Counted from the first letter of the stretch, positions 7,836-15,854 are shown. The stretch is 23,057 bases of DNA from JAVWHX01 sp036639875 (GCA_036639875.1 JAVWHX010000038.1:1-23057); one strand, 5' to 3'. Notes: generated by a model not told the origin, from the letters alone. Translations and numbers: made by a program.

Positions 7836-8153
7836 ATGTATTATTGTGAAAAGTGTCATATGTTATGTGATGAGAATCATTGTTTCAATTGTCATAAGAA
7901 AGATTTGAGAGAAGTGAAAGATGATGATTATTGTTTTTTGATTGAAAAGGAAATGATGTGGTGTGAAATGCTTAAAGAGGTTTTGGATAATTATGATATT
8001 CCTTATATTTGCGAATCTACAAATGGAGCTGCAATGGGATTGAATCTAGGTGTGGCAATAGAAATACATCGATTATTTACTCCTTATGCTTATTATCAAA
8101 GATCTATGCAAATAGTAAACCATATGTTTAATGATAAGGAAAATATAGAATAG
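7836..8153 (+). CDS. Zinc-ribbon protein with DUF2007-like domain
   Basis: The 105-residue protein starts MYYCEKCHMLCDENHCFNCHKK, with CxxC pairs typical of a zinc ribbon (C4, C7, C11, C16, C19). After a charged linker, the segment from CFLIEKEMMWCEMLKEVL to the IVNHMF end resembles DUF2007 (putative signal-transducing protein). In that family a short alpha/beta fold carries residues of the type 'LEAAGIP'; here this is LDNYDIPYICEST. The ATG at 7836 follows a GGGAGGGG ribosome binding site 14 bases after the previous stop. No biochemical role is established for the family. The domain call is moderate and its function is unknown. Confidence 0.72.
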   Translation: MYYCEKCHMLCDENHCFNCHKKDLREVKDDDYCFLIEKEMMWCEMLKEVLDNYDIPYICESTNGAAMGLNLGVAIEIHRLFTPYAYYQRSMQIVNHMFNDKENIE

Positions 8154-8161
8154 AAGTGTGA

Positions 8162-8195
8162 AAGTGACAGATAGGTTTATCTGTCACTTGTTTTT
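8162..8195 (+). terminator. Strong rho-independent terminator
   Basis: A perfect 12-bp stem, AAGTGACAGATA (8162-8173) with TATCTGTCACTT (8178-8189), closes on a GGTT loop and is followed by GTTTTT. Confidence 0.92.
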
Positions 8196-8217
8196 AATTT
8201 CACATGAATGATAAAAT
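8188..8217 (+). promoter_or_regulatory. Possible fucO promoter
   Basis: TTGTTT (8188-8193) and TAAAAT (8212-8217) are spaced 18 bases apart, ahead of a second GATAAAAT repeat and the AAGGAG site. The -35 overlaps the terminator tail. Confidence 0.4.
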
Positions 8218-8251
8218 AATAATAGATAAAATAATAAAAGGAGATTAAAAT

Positions 8252-9397
8252 ATGGCAAACAGATTTATTTTAAATGAAACAAGTTATCATGGGAAAGGAG
8301 CAATTGAAAGTATTGTTGTTGAAGCAAAAGCAAGAGGGTTCAATAAAGCAATGGTATGTTCTGATCCGGATTTAATTAAATTTGGAGTGACAAAGAAGGT
8401 TACTGATTTATTGGATGCTGCTGGATTATCATATGAAATCTACAGTGATATTAAAGCTAACCCAACAATTGAAAATGTTCAACATGGAGTTGAAGCTTTA
8501 CACAATATGAAAGCTGATTATATGATTGCTATTGGTGGAGGTTCTTCAATGGATACTGCTAAGGCAATTGGTATTATTGATAAAAACCCTGAATTTGCTG
8601 ATGTAAGAAGCTTAGAAGGAGTAGCGGATACTAAGAATCCTTGTACACCAATTTTGGCTGTACCAACTACTGCTGGAACTGCTGCTGAAGTCACAATCAA
8701 CTATGTTATTACTGATGCACAAAAAGATCGTAAAATGGTATGTGTAGATCCACATGATTTACCAGTTGTTGCTTTTGTTGATCCTGATATGATGGCATCA
8801 ATGCCTAAAGGTTTGACTGCGGCTACTGGAATGGATGCTTTAACTCACGCTATTGAAGGTTATATTACTGCTGGAGCATGGGAAATGAGTGATATGTTCC
8901 ATTTAAAAGCAATTGAAATTATTGCAAGATCTTTAAGAGGAGCTGTTGATAATACTGATGAAGGTAGAGAAGGTATGGCTTTGGGTCAATATATTGCTGG
9001 TATGGGATTCTCTAATGTTGGTTTAGGTATTGTCCATTCAATGGCACATCCACTCGGAGCTTTATATGATACTCCTCATGGTGTTGCTAATGCTATTATT
9101 TTACCAACTGTTATGGAATATAATGCAGTTGCTACTGGAACTAAATATAAAGATATTGCTGAAGCAATGGGTGTTGATACATCAGGTATGTCACAAGAGG
9201 AATATCGTCAAGCTGCTATTAATGCAGTTAAGAAGTTATCGCAAGATGTTGGTATACCTGCTAACTTAAAAGACATTGTAAAAGCTGAAGATTTAGATTT
9301 CTTATCTGAATCAGCGTATGCTGATGCTTGTCGCCCTGGTAATCCAAGAGATACAAGTGTTACTGAAATTAAAGAATTATATCAATCGTTGTTATAA
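8252..9397 (+). CDS. fucO: Lactaldehyde reductase / 1,2-propanediol oxidoreductase (FucO), iron-containing alcohol dehydrogenase
   Basis: The 381-residue group III iron-dependent alcohol dehydrogenase closely resembles E. coli FucO throughout: start MANRFILNET, ADVRSLEGV, TTAGTAAEVTINYVITD, GMGFSNVGLG. The GGGSSMDTAKA nucleotide-binding motif is present. The four metal ligands fall where expected: D195, H199, H262 and H276. FucO reduces L-lactaldehyde to 1,2-propanediol with NADH during anaerobic fucose or rhamnose use, so here it would re-oxidise NADH. No fucose or rhamnose genes adjoin it. It lies between two strong terminators and is a single-gene unit. Confidence 0.95.
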   Translation: MANRFILNETSYHGKGAIESIVVEAKARGFNKAMVCSDPDLIKFGVTKKVTDLLDAAGLSYEIYSDIKANPTIENVQHGVEALHNMKADYMIAIGGGSSMDTAKAIGIIDKNPEFADVRSLEGVADTKNPCTPILAVPTTAGTAAEVTINYVITDAQKDRKMVCVDPHDLPVVAFVDPDMMASMPKGLTAATGMDALTHAIEGYITAGAWEMSDMFHLKAIEIIARSLRGAVDNTDEGREGMALGQYIAGMGFSNVGLGIVHSMAHPLGALYDTPHGVANAIILPTVMEYNAVATGTKYKDIAEAMGVDTSGMSQEEYRQAAINAVKKLSQDVGIPANLKDIVKAEDLDFLSESAYADACRPGNPRDTSVTEIKELYQSLL

Positions 9398-9429
9398 TAA
9401 GAAAAGGGAATTTCCCTTTTCTTATTTTT
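9396..9429 (+). terminator. Rho-independent terminator after fucO
   Basis: The 13-bp stem AATAAGAAAAGGG (9396-9408) pairs with CCCTTTTCTTATT (9414-9426) across a 5-base loop, followed by a T-run. It begins inside the fucO stop codon. Confidence 0.9.
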
Positions 9430-9557
9430 ATATAGTTTAAAATATATTTATAAATATAAATGATAAATAGAATGAAATTATTTTGATTGTAGGGTTGCAT
9501 ATGAGTTTGAAAGGAGTAGAATAAAAGATGAAATAGGTTATAGGAGGGGTTGAGAAT

Positions 9558-11081
9558 ATGAGAGGTGTTTATTCATCAGTTACAGATATACGTAGAAAAA
9601 TTTTTACTGAGATAGCCCGTATGGCTTATCAAGCAGATTATTCGATTATAGAAGAATTACCATATAAGATTATCCCAGGAGAAACAGCAACTTATCGCGA
9701 GAGTATTTTTCTTGAAAGAGCAATTGTAGGTGAACGTTTACGTTTGGCAATGGGACTACCTTTACGCCGTGTAGATGAACATACATTGTTGTCACAAGGT
9801 ATTAGCGAAAGTGCTATTGCTGAAAAGTATTATGAACCACCACTTATAAATATAATTAAATTTGCTTGTCATGCTTGTCCTGATAATCAAGTGAGAGTCA
9901 CTGATTTATGTCAAGGTTGTTTAGCTCACCCATGTAAAGAAGTTTGTCCAAAAGGGGCTATCAGTATTATGAATGGAAAAAGTGTAATTGATCAAGAAAA
10001 ATGTATTAAGTGCGGATTATGTATCAAGGCTTGTCCATATAGTGCAATTATGAAAGTTCAAAGACCTTGTGCGAAGGCGTGTGGGATGGATGCGATTTTA
10101 ACTGATGAGAATGGTCATGCAGATATAGATTATGATAAATGTGTATCTTGTGGTATGTGTTTAGTGAATTGTCCATTTGGAGCAATTAGTGATAAAGGAC
10201 AAATATTTCAAGCTATTACTGCAATGAACCAAGGGCAAAAAGTTTATGCAGCGATTGCACCTGCATTTGTTGGTCAACTTGGTCCAAAAGTTACACCAGA
10301 GAAATTAAAAGGAGCAATGAAGAAACTTGGTTTTGAAGATGTTGTAGAAGTTGCGATTGGAGCTGATTTATGTACTTTGGATGAAGCACATGACTTCTTA
10401 GAAAAAGTCCCTGAGAAGCAACCGTTTATGGCTACATCGTGTTGTCCTGCGTGGTCGGTAATGGCAAAGAAGTTATATCCAGAATTCAAATCATATATAT
10501 CTATGGCATTAACTCCGATGGTGTTAACAGCAAGAATGATCAAGAAAGATCATCCTGATTGTAAGGTTGTCTTTGTTGGACCATGTGCAGCTAAAAAACT
10601 AGAAGCATCTCGTCAGTCTGTAAGAAGTGATGTTGATTTTGTTTTAACATTTGAAGAAATCATGGGAATGTTTGAAGCAAAAGATATTCACTTTGATGAG
10701 ATTATCGAAGCTGATCCATTGATTGAAGCAACAGCTGCAGGACGTGGATTCGCAATAAGCGGTGGCGTTGCAACGGCAGTAGTTGAATGTATAAAAAAAG
10801 AATATCCTGATATGGATGTCAAAGTTCATGCTGAAGAGAGTTTGCAAAATTGTCGAAAGATGTTAAAAGATGCCAAAACTGGTAAATATAATGGTTACTT
10901 ATTAGAAGGTATGGCATGCCCTGGGGGATGCATTGCTGGAGCAGGGACACTTCAACCAATTGCAAGAGCGACTGGTGCTGTGAATAAATTTAAAAACAGT
11001 TCTGAGAAGAAGAATGCAATGGAGAGTCAATATGCATCACTTCTAGAAGAATTGCTTACAAAGTATGAAGATGTTGAGTAA
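9558..11081 (+). CDS. Group B [FeFe]-hydrogenase
   Basis: The 507-residue iron-only hydrogenase has an N-terminal Fe-S section followed by the H-cluster domain. H-cluster motifs are TSCCPAW (C295, C296), GPCAAKK (C343) and MACPGGCIAGAG (C454, C458), so all four cluster cysteines and the proton-transfer cysteine C295 are present. The A in TSCCPAW and the G in GPC are typical of group B (CpIII-like) rather than group A enzymes, which usually have TSCCPGW and MPC. Upstream are an unusual Cys-rich block (CHACP...CQGC...CKEVCP) and two ferredoxin-type motifs (CIKCGLCIKACP, CVSCGMCLVNCP). It probably exchanges electrons with ferredoxin; the physiological direction of group B enzymes is unsettled. 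The GGAGGGG site precedes ATG 9558. Confidence 0.95.
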   Translation: MRGVYSSVTDIRRKIFTEIARMAYQADYSIIEELPYKIIPGETATYRESIFLERAIVGERLRLAMGLPLRRVDEHTLLSQGISESAIAEKYYEPPLINIIKFACHACPDNQVRVTDLCQGCLAHPCKEVCPKGAISIMNGKSVIDQEKCIKCGLCIKACPYSAIMKVQRPCAKACGMDAILTDENGHADIDYDKCVSCGMCLVNCPFGAISDKGQIFQAITAMNQGQKVYAAIAPAFVGQLGPKVTPEKLKGAMKKLGFEDVVEVAIGADLCTLDEAHDFLEKVPEKQPFMATSCCPAWSVMAKKLYPEFKSYISMALTPMVLTARMIKKDHPDCKVVFVGPCAAKKLEASRQSVRSDVDFVLTFEEIMGMFEAKDIHFDEIIEADPLIEATAAGRGFAISGGVATAVVECIKKEYPDMDVKVHAEESLQNCRKMLKDAKTGKYNGYLLEGMACPGGCIAGAGTLQPIARATGAVNKFKNSSEKKNAMESQYASLLEELLTKYEDVE

Positions 11082-11093
11082 AGGAGTGAGATA

Positions 11094-11234
11094 ATGGAAC
11101 TTATTAATCAAACATTAATTATGGTGTTTTTAGGAATTATTGCAGCAAGTCTAGTGACATTTCCAATTCTTTATTTAGTACAAAGAAAAAAGCATCATAA
11201 AGAAATGATTGCTTGTTTAAAAGATTTAAAATAG
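11094..11234 (+). CDS. Small single-span membrane protein, 46 residues
   Basis: The ATG at 11094 follows AAGGAG (11081-11086), which touches the hydrogenase stop, so it is almost certainly co-transcribed with the hydrogenase. The peptide has a short polar start (MELINQT) and a hydrophobic span of about 22 residues (LIMVFLGIIAASLVTFPILYL). It ends in a basic tail (RKKHHKEM...CLKDLK) with one Cys. This is the layout of an N-out, C-in membrane anchor or small regulator. I do not recognise a family. It could tether or modulate the hydrogenase at the membrane, but that is inference from position only. Confidence 0.72.
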   Translation: MELINQTLIMVFLGIIAASLVTFPILYLVQRKKHHKEMIACLKDLK

Positions 11235-11240
11235 TATGTA

Positions 11241-11274
11241 GAGAAAGTAAGAAATTATGTTCTTACTTTTTCTT
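11241..11274 (+). terminator. Hairpin terminator between convergent genes
   Basis: AAAGTAAGAA (11244-11253) pairs with TTCTTACTTT (11260-11269) across ATTATG, with three further base pairs at the base and a T-rich tail on the plus strand. It also covers the stop codon of the convergent minus-strand gene, so it may serve both directions. Confidence 0.8.
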
Positions 11275-11937
11275 TATCTCAGTATTATTAATAAAGTCAA
11301 TTATCATCTGTATAAAGAGTTCTTGATGTAATGAATCAAGTCGTTCTGGATGCCATTGTACAGCAAGAATTTGATGATTTTCAATTCCTTCTATTAAACC
11401 ATCTTCACTGATTGCATTCACTTGAAATAAATGAGAAGCTTGATCAATATTTTGGTGATGAAATGAATTCACATAGATGGAGTGAGGGAAATAGTTTGAT
11501 AATCTTGTGTTATTTATAACATCGATATAATGATGATCACAACTATGATTAATTGTGGTTTTATATTGAGAGGGAATATCTTGATAAAGTGTTCCTTTGA
11601 AAAATACATTGATAACTTGAATACCGCGACATATTCCAATAATTTTTTTATGATGCTGATAAAATTGTTTTAATAAGGCAAAATCCATTGTCTCAATATC
11701 GTAATGTTCTTTGATTGTTAATGGATGTTGAGCTTGTTGATAATAACTTGGTTCAATATCATCGCCTCCACTTAAAAGCAATACATCATTTCTTTTCACG
11801 ATATCTATATAATTATGATTGACTCTAGGCAATACCAATTCAATATCGAAATAAGATGATAAGAATTGATAGTAAGTATTGTTCATAAAAAAAGTCATAT
11901 CTTCTTTCTTTCGAACTGTTATAGCAAGTTTATACAT
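11263..11937 (-). CDS. Gamma-glutamyl-gamma-aminobutyrate hydrolase-like protein (peptidase C26)
   Basis: The 224-residue class I glutamine-amidotransferase-type hydrolase is of the PuuD/peptidase C26 family. The nucleophile lies in GICRGIQVIN (C103), and the catalytic His and Glu in VQWHPE (H196, E198). Other family motifs are LLSGGDDIEPSYY near the N-terminus and VNSFHHQ before the catalytic His. Such enzymes hydrolyse gamma-glutamyl amide bonds, for example gamma-Glu-GABA in putrescine breakdown or other gamma-glutamyl compounds. No other putrescine genes are nearby, so the substrate is open. AAGGAG precedes the ATG. It is divergent from the CorC-like gene and convergent with the hydrogenase. 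Confidence 0.9.
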   Translation of the reverse strand: MYKLAITVRKKEDMTFFMNNTYYQFLSSYFDIELVLPRVNHNYIDIVKRNDVLLLSGGDDIEPSYYQQAQHPLTIKEHYDIETMDFALLKQFYQHHKKIIGICRGIQVINVFFKGTLYQDIPSQYKTTINHSCDHHYIDVINNTRLSNYFPHSIYVNSFHHQNIDQASHLFQVNAISEDGLIEGIENHQILAVQWHPERLDSLHQELFIQMIIDFINNTEIKKK

Positions 11938-11964
11938 AATAAGCTCCTTTTCGTATAGATTTGA

Positions 11965-11992
11965 TTGAAAAAATATAAAAAAACGTTATACT
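11965..11992 (+). promoter_or_regulatory. Promoter of the CorC-like operon
   Basis: TTGAAA (11965-11970) and TATACT (11987-11992) are separated by 16 bases, a good sigma-A match. It implies a leader of about 80 bases before the GTG start. Confidence 0.55.
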
Positions 11993-12009
11993 AATATATA
12001 TGTTAGAAA

Positions 12010-12031
12010 GATGAAAATTTGACTTTTCATC
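12010..12031 (+). other. Leader hairpin upstream of the CorC-like gene
   Basis: GATGAAAA (12010-12017) pairs perfectly with TTTTCATC (12024-12031) across TTTGAC. It has no T-run on the plus strand. It lies in the inferred 5' leader and might affect mRNA stability or translation. The leader is too short for a known magnesium riboswitch, and I see none. Confidence 0.4.
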
Positions 12032-12080
12032 ATGTTTATATTAATATTGAATAAATTAATAATAAGGAGATTTTTTATAC

Positions 12081-13373
12081 GTGGACCCGAATCAGATAGT
12101 TATGATTGTCATATTTATTTTGTTGATAGCTTTATCAGCATTGTTTTCAATGAGTGAAACAGCTTTTTTATCTGTGAACAAAATAAGAATAAGAACTTTA
12201 GCAGAAGATAATAATAAAAGAGCGATTGTTGTTGATAAATTATTAGAGAAACAAGATCGTTTGTTAAGTTCTATACTTGTTGGTAATAACTTGGTGAATA
12301 TTGGAGCGTCTTCATTAACAACATCTTTTATTATTTCCATCTTTGGTAATGAAGGAACGGGTGTTGCTATAGCAACTGGGTTTGTAACTTTGGTTATCTT
12401 GATATTTGGAGAAATCACTCCAAAATCATTAGCGACTAGAAAAGCAGAAAAAATAGCTTTTGCAGTTTGTCGTTTTATTCGTTTTGTTGTGTTTGTTTTT
12501 TCACCTGTTGTGGTGATTTTAAATATCATTTCACATTTCTTTATAAAGATTCTTGGTGGTGGTGGTGATACTGGTCCTACTATGACTGAAGAAGATTTAA
12601 AAACAATTGTGACTGTATCCCATGAAGAAGGTGTCTTAGAAGATGAAGAAAGACAAATGATTCATAATGTGTTTGAATTTGGGGATACTGAAATTAAAGA
12701 AATTATGACTCCTCGTATTCATGTTGATAGCGCACCAGAAGATGTGACTTATAATGAATTGATGAAGATATTTAAAGAAAATCAGTTTTCAAGAATACCT
12801 ATTCATGCTGAGTCATATGATGAAATTATAGGTGTTCTTCATATAAAAGATTTAATGTTATCTAAGGTTGTAAAATCAAAGTTTGATGTTAAGGAATTTA
12901 TGAGAGAAAGTTTCTTTGTTTATGAATTTAACAATATATCAGATGTTTTTGAATCAATGAGAAAAGAACATATTTCTTTAGCTATTGTTCTAGATGAGTA
13001 TGGTGTTATGAGCGGTATTGTGACACTTGAAGATATTGTAGAGGAAATTGTTGGTGAAATAGATGATGAGTATGATGAAATTGAAGAATCTATTATTGAT
13101 TTAGGCAATGATCAATATTTAATTGATGGAAGTTTGAATATTGATGAAGTGAATGAATTTTGCCATACGTATTTTTCATCAGAAGATTTTGAATCTATTG
13201 GTGGTCTTGTACTTGGAGAATGTAACGGGAGTCCAGAACTTAATCAAGTTTTAAGAATTGAAAATACATTACTTACCATTGAAAAAATTGATAAGAATAG
13301 AATTGTTCAATTAAGACTAGAATTATTAAATGATGATGAAGAACAAGATGAAGACTTAGAAAAACATGATTAA
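12081..13373 (+). CDS. CorC/HlyC-like (CNNM family) membrane protein with CBS pair
   Basis: The 430-residue protein has an N-terminal DUF21 transmembrane domain (about residues 1-185, including SALFSMSETAFLSVNKIR and FGEITPKSLATRKAEK). A pair of CBS domains (about 205-325, with IMTPRIHVDS and VLDEYGVMSGIVTLEDIVEEIVGEI) and a C-terminal CorC_HlyC domain follow. The family is linked to divalent-cation (Mg2+/Co2+) efflux or homeostasis; older databases label it hemolysin. The GTG start at 12081 is preferred over ATG 12102 because AAGGAG (12064-12069) is nearer, though its 11-base spacing is long. It heads an operon with the BrkB-like and methyltransferase genes. Confidence 0.9.
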   Translation: MDPNQIVMIVIFILLIALSALFSMSETAFLSVNKIRIRTLAEDNNKRAIVVDKLLEKQDRLLSSILVGNNLVNIGASSLTTSFIISIFGNEGTGVAIATGFVTLVILIFGEITPKSLATRKAEKIAFAVCRFIRFVVFVFSPVVVILNIISHFFIKILGGGGDTGPTMTEEDLKTIVTVSHEEGVLEDEERQMIHNVFEFGDTEIKEIMTPRIHVDSAPEDVTYNELMKIFKENQFSRIPIHAESYDEIIGVLHIKDLMLSKVVKSKFDVKEFMRESFFVYEFNNISDVFESMRKEHISLAIVLDEYGVMSGIVTLEDIVEEIVGEIDDEYDEIEESIIDLGNDQYLIDGSLNIDEVNEFCHTYFSSEDFESIGGLVLGECNGSPELNQVLRIENTLLTIEKIDKNRIVQLRLELLNDDEEQDEDLEKHD

Positions 13374-13402
13374 TGTTTTTCTTTTGTTCTAGGAGGGAAA
13401 AT

Positions 13403-14206
13403 ATGAAGGCATTTTATGAAAAGTGTGTCAGTATATATGATGATTATCGGTCTGTTGTGCCTTCATATGCACCAGCTGCACTCTCTTTTTATCTGTTGTT
13501 AATTATGATTCCGATCTTTTCTTTATTAGCAATTGGAATGTCTTTATTGAATATTGATTTTAGTTTTGTTGTTGAAATTATTAATCAAGTTATTGTCAAA
13601 GAATATGCAACAATGTTAATAGATGTTTTACAATCTAAATCAGTAAGTACGGTTGCTGTTGTGACAATGTGTATTTCATTGTATACTGTATCAAGAGGAA
13701 TAGGAAATATTTATGAGATATCTAAAAATATGTATAAAAATGAAGATGATGAAGGAATAGTGAGTTATTATATTTATACTTTTAAAGTAACAATATTCTT
13801 AATCTTGTTATTGATAGGAATTATTGCTGTTATTGCAATGGGACCATTAGCGATTATCTTTAATTTCTTATATTCTTTGTTTGGAATTAAGCATATCTTT
13901 TTATACTTTTTAATGGTTTTTTGTTTAATGAGTATATATATGATTGTACCTCGTATTCGTATCCATCATGCTGATGCATTTGAAGGTGCCTTGGTAGCAA
14001 GTGCTTTAATGTTAGTTTTATATTATGCTTTAAATATATATTTTCAATTTGCTGACTTTCAATCTGTATATGGTCCTTTAGCAGCAATTGTTATGGTACT
14101 CTTTGTCTTTGATTGGGCAGCGGAAGTCTTTTATATTGGAATGTATATCACAAATATTTTGCATCGAAGGAGAGATGAAAATGGTAAAATCAGAAGTAGA
14201 AATTAA
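13403..14206 (+). CDS. YihY/BrkB family inner-membrane protein
   Basis: The 267-residue polytopic membrane protein belongs to the YihY/UPF0761 (BrkB) family. Evidence is the N-terminal PSYAPAALSFYLLLIMIPIFSLL segment, where the family has its conserved 'ALAF...L' stretch, then about six hydrophobic spans, and the SRGIGNIYE and YGPLAAIVMVLFVFDWAAEVFYIG regions near the end. The function of the family is not settled; the old 'ribonuclease BN' label is incorrect. The ATG at 13403 is chosen because AGGAGGG (13391-13397) is directly upstream. It starts 29 bases after the CorC-like gene, and its 3' end overlaps the next gene by 26 bases, so the three are probably co-transcribed. Confidence 0.88.
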   Translation: MKAFYEKCVSIYDDYRSVVPSYAPAALSFYLLLIMIPIFSLLAIGMSLLNIDFSFVVEIINQVIVKEYATMLIDVLQSKSVSTVAVVTMCISLYTVSRGIGNIYEISKNMYKNEDDEGIVSYYIYTFKVTIFLILLLIGIIAVIAMGPLAIIFNFLYSLFGIKHIFLYFLMVFCLMSIYMIVPRIRIHHADAFEGALVASALMLVLYYALNIYFQFADFQSVYGPLAAIVMVLFVFDWAAEVFYIGMYITNILHRRRDENGKIRSRN

Positions 14207-15485
14207 AAAGTTAGGAATTAATGGGGAAGGTATTGGATATATTGATAAAAAGATATGTTTTATAAATAATGCATTACCAGGTGAAATTGTTGAAGTAGAA
14301 GTTATTGAAGAAAACAAGAAGTTTTTAAAAGGGAAAGTTTTGCAATATATAAAACCTTCACCTGATAGAATTGATTCTTTTTGTAAAGAGAATGAACAAT
14401 GTCAAGGATGTTCATTAATAGGGATGCCTTATAAACAACAATTACCTCTTAAAAAAGGAATCTTAAAAGATGCTTTTAAGAAGTTTAGTAGTTTTGATGT
14501 TGAAGCTTTACCTATTAGAACAACTTTACCTAGTCCACTTGAATTAGGTTATCGTAAAGTCGTTTCTTTACCAATTGCTTATTATAAGGGGAAATTAAGC
14601 GCAGGTATTTATCAAAGAGAATCTAAATATTTAACTTTTATGAATGGATGTAGTATGCAAGATCCATTAATTAATGAATGTTTAGTGAAAATAGAGAATA
14701 TTTTAAACGATAAAGCTGTTAAATCTTATAGTGATAAGTTTAAAAAAGGTTTGCGTTTTATGCGTGTAAGAAATGTTGAAGGTCAATTACAAGTTTTGTT
14801 TGTAACTGGGGTTGATGGTATTAGTGAAGAAGTGACTCAAGAAGTAGAAAAAATTAAAGAAGTGAAAAGTATTTATTTCACAATTAATACGACACGTTAT
14901 CAAGACTTTGAATTACAAGGATTTTCAAAGATATATGGGAAATCTAATATGGAGTTTGAATGTTTTGATCAACAATATTTATATTCAGTGAAATCACAAT
15001 TTCCTGTAAATCCAGAAATGGAAAAAGAAAAATTAAAAATCATGAAATCTTTAATTACAAAACCTGGTGATGTTTTATCTTTAGGTTGTGGTGTAGGGAT
15101 TTTAGAATTAGCCTTAGATAATAAGGTGATTGCTGTTGATGATAAAAATTATCATATTAAGGATGCTCAAAATAATGCAAAGTTCTTAAGAAAAGAGAAT
15201 GTGACATTCTTATGTAAAGGAATAGATGAAGCAGTTGTTACACAATGTAAAAAGAATAACTTTGATGTTATGGTTATCAGAAGAGAAGAATTATCACAGG
15301 CTATTAAAAAGAGTTTGGTTTTATCTAAAGTCAAAGAAGTTATCTATGTATGTGATCATCCTTCTGCTCTAGCAAAAGACTTAGAAGAATTGAAACGTTA
15401 TTATGATATTGAACGAATTGTACCTATAGATACATATCCATATACTGCTAAATTAGAAATGATTGTTAAATTAACGAGAAAGTAG
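14181..15485 (+). CDS. RumA/RlmCD-like 23S rRNA uracil-C5-methyltransferase homologue with altered active site
   Basis: The 434-residue protein has the RumA layout: an N-terminal TRAM domain (about 1-58), a [4Fe-4S] ligand set (C68, C74, C77, C157), and a C-terminal SAM-binding domain with SLGCGVGILELAL. RumA-type enzymes methylate uracil C5 in 23S rRNA using a catalytic Cys in a 'SCNPxTLxRD' motif, after a 'DPPR/DPAR' motif. Here the first reads YVCDHPSALAKD, so the catalytic position is D392 with a Cys one residue earlier (C391). The DPPR region is VIRREEL. The general-base Glu is kept (E426). It may be inactive or use a shifted cysteine. The ATG at 14181 (8 bases from AAGGAG) is preferred to ATG 14175. 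Confidence 0.85.
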   Translation: MVKSEVEIKKLGINGEGIGYIDKKICFINNALPGEIVEVEVIEENKKFLKGKVLQYIKPSPDRIDSFCKENEQCQGCSLIGMPYKQQLPLKKGILKDAFKKFSSFDVEALPIRTTLPSPLELGYRKVVSLPIAYYKGKLSAGIYQRESKYLTFMNGCSMQDPLINECLVKIENILNDKAVKSYSDKFKKGLRFMRVRNVEGQLQVLFVTGVDGISEEVTQEVEKIKEVKSIYFTINTTRYQDFELQGFSKIYGKSNMEFECFDQQYLYSVKSQFPVNPEMEKEKLKIMKSLITKPGDVLSLGCGVGILELALDNKVIAVDDKNYHIKDAQNNAKFLRKENVTFLCKGIDEAVVTQCKKNNFDVMVIRREELSQAIKKSLVLSKVKEVIYVCDHPSALAKDLEELKRYYDIERIVPIDTYPYTAKLEMIVKLTRK

Positions 15486-15504
15486 TTTTGTACTACTTTT
15501 TTTG
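15478..15504 (+). terminator. Terminator after the methyltransferase gene
   Basis: AAGTAGT (15480-15486) pairs with ACTACTT (15492-15498) across TTTGT and is followed by a run of Ts. The left arm includes the TAG stop codon. Confidence 0.8.
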
Positions 15505-15505
15505 T

Positions 15506-15511
15506 TATAAT
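15506..15511 (+). promoter_or_regulatory. -10 box for the YbjQ-like gene
   Basis: TATAAT lies 20 bases before the ATG. No good -35 is seen because the terminator occupies that region. Confidence 0.35.
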
Positions 15512-15530
15512 ATAAAAAAGGAGGATGCTT

Positions 15531-15788
15531 ATGATTATATCTACATTATCTACTTATCCTAATAAAAAAGTTGTGAAAGATTTAGGAATTGTTGTGGCAT
15601 ATGATGATGCTGTTAGAGGTTTTAGGGCTGTGATGTTAATGGAAAAGTACTTTGAACATGCGCAAGATTATTTGGGTGAAAAAGCAAAAGAAAGAGGTGC
15701 TAATGCTGTCTTGGGTGTTTGTTTTGATTTAAGAGATGCAACGAAACCTGTGTTGATGGGAACGGCAGTTATATTAGAAGATGAATAG
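15531..15788 (+). CDS. YbjQ/DUF74-like small protein
   Basis: The 85-residue soluble protein resembles the YbjQ family (PF01906, loosely called heavy-metal-binding). It opens with a short strand and 'STLSTYPNKKVV', followed by LGIVVAYDD. An amphipathic helix, then KERGANAVLGVCFDLRD and the closing GTAVILED, match the family's 'GANAVvGv...GTAV' pattern. The family forms small beta-barrel-like oligomers of unknown role. The ATG at 15531 is preferred over ATG 15525, which abuts the AAGGAGG site (15518-15524). It lies between two terminators and so is a single-gene unit. Confidence 0.78.
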   Translation: MIISTLSTYPNKKVVKDLGIVVAYDDAVRGFRAVMLMEKYFEHAQDYLGEKAKERGANAVLGVCFDLRDATKPVLMGTAVILEDE

Positions 15789-15797
15789 GTTTGTTTA

Positions 15798-15827
15798 AGG
15801 TTGTTTTGAGAGAAACAACTTTTTTTC
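15798..15827 (+). terminator. Terminator after the YbjQ-like gene
   Basis: GTTGTTT (15800-15806) pairs with AAACAAC (15813-15819), extended by a G-T and an A-T pair, and is followed by a long T-run. Confidence 0.85.
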
Positions 15828-15854
15828 TAAATGTGAAATTAAGGTTTGAAATGG

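Noticed and set aside
9499..9536. Tiny leader reading frames before the hydrogenase (an ATG with a few codons, and ATG-AAA-TAG after AAAGGAG)
   Set aside because: They are too short to support. The strong GGAGGGG site directly before 9558 explains translation of the hydrogenase on its own.
12092..12529. Long minus-strand open frame opposite the CorC-like gene
   Set aside because: It is antisense to a clear CNNM-family gene, has no ribosome binding site, and shows the low-complexity composition of a shadow frame.
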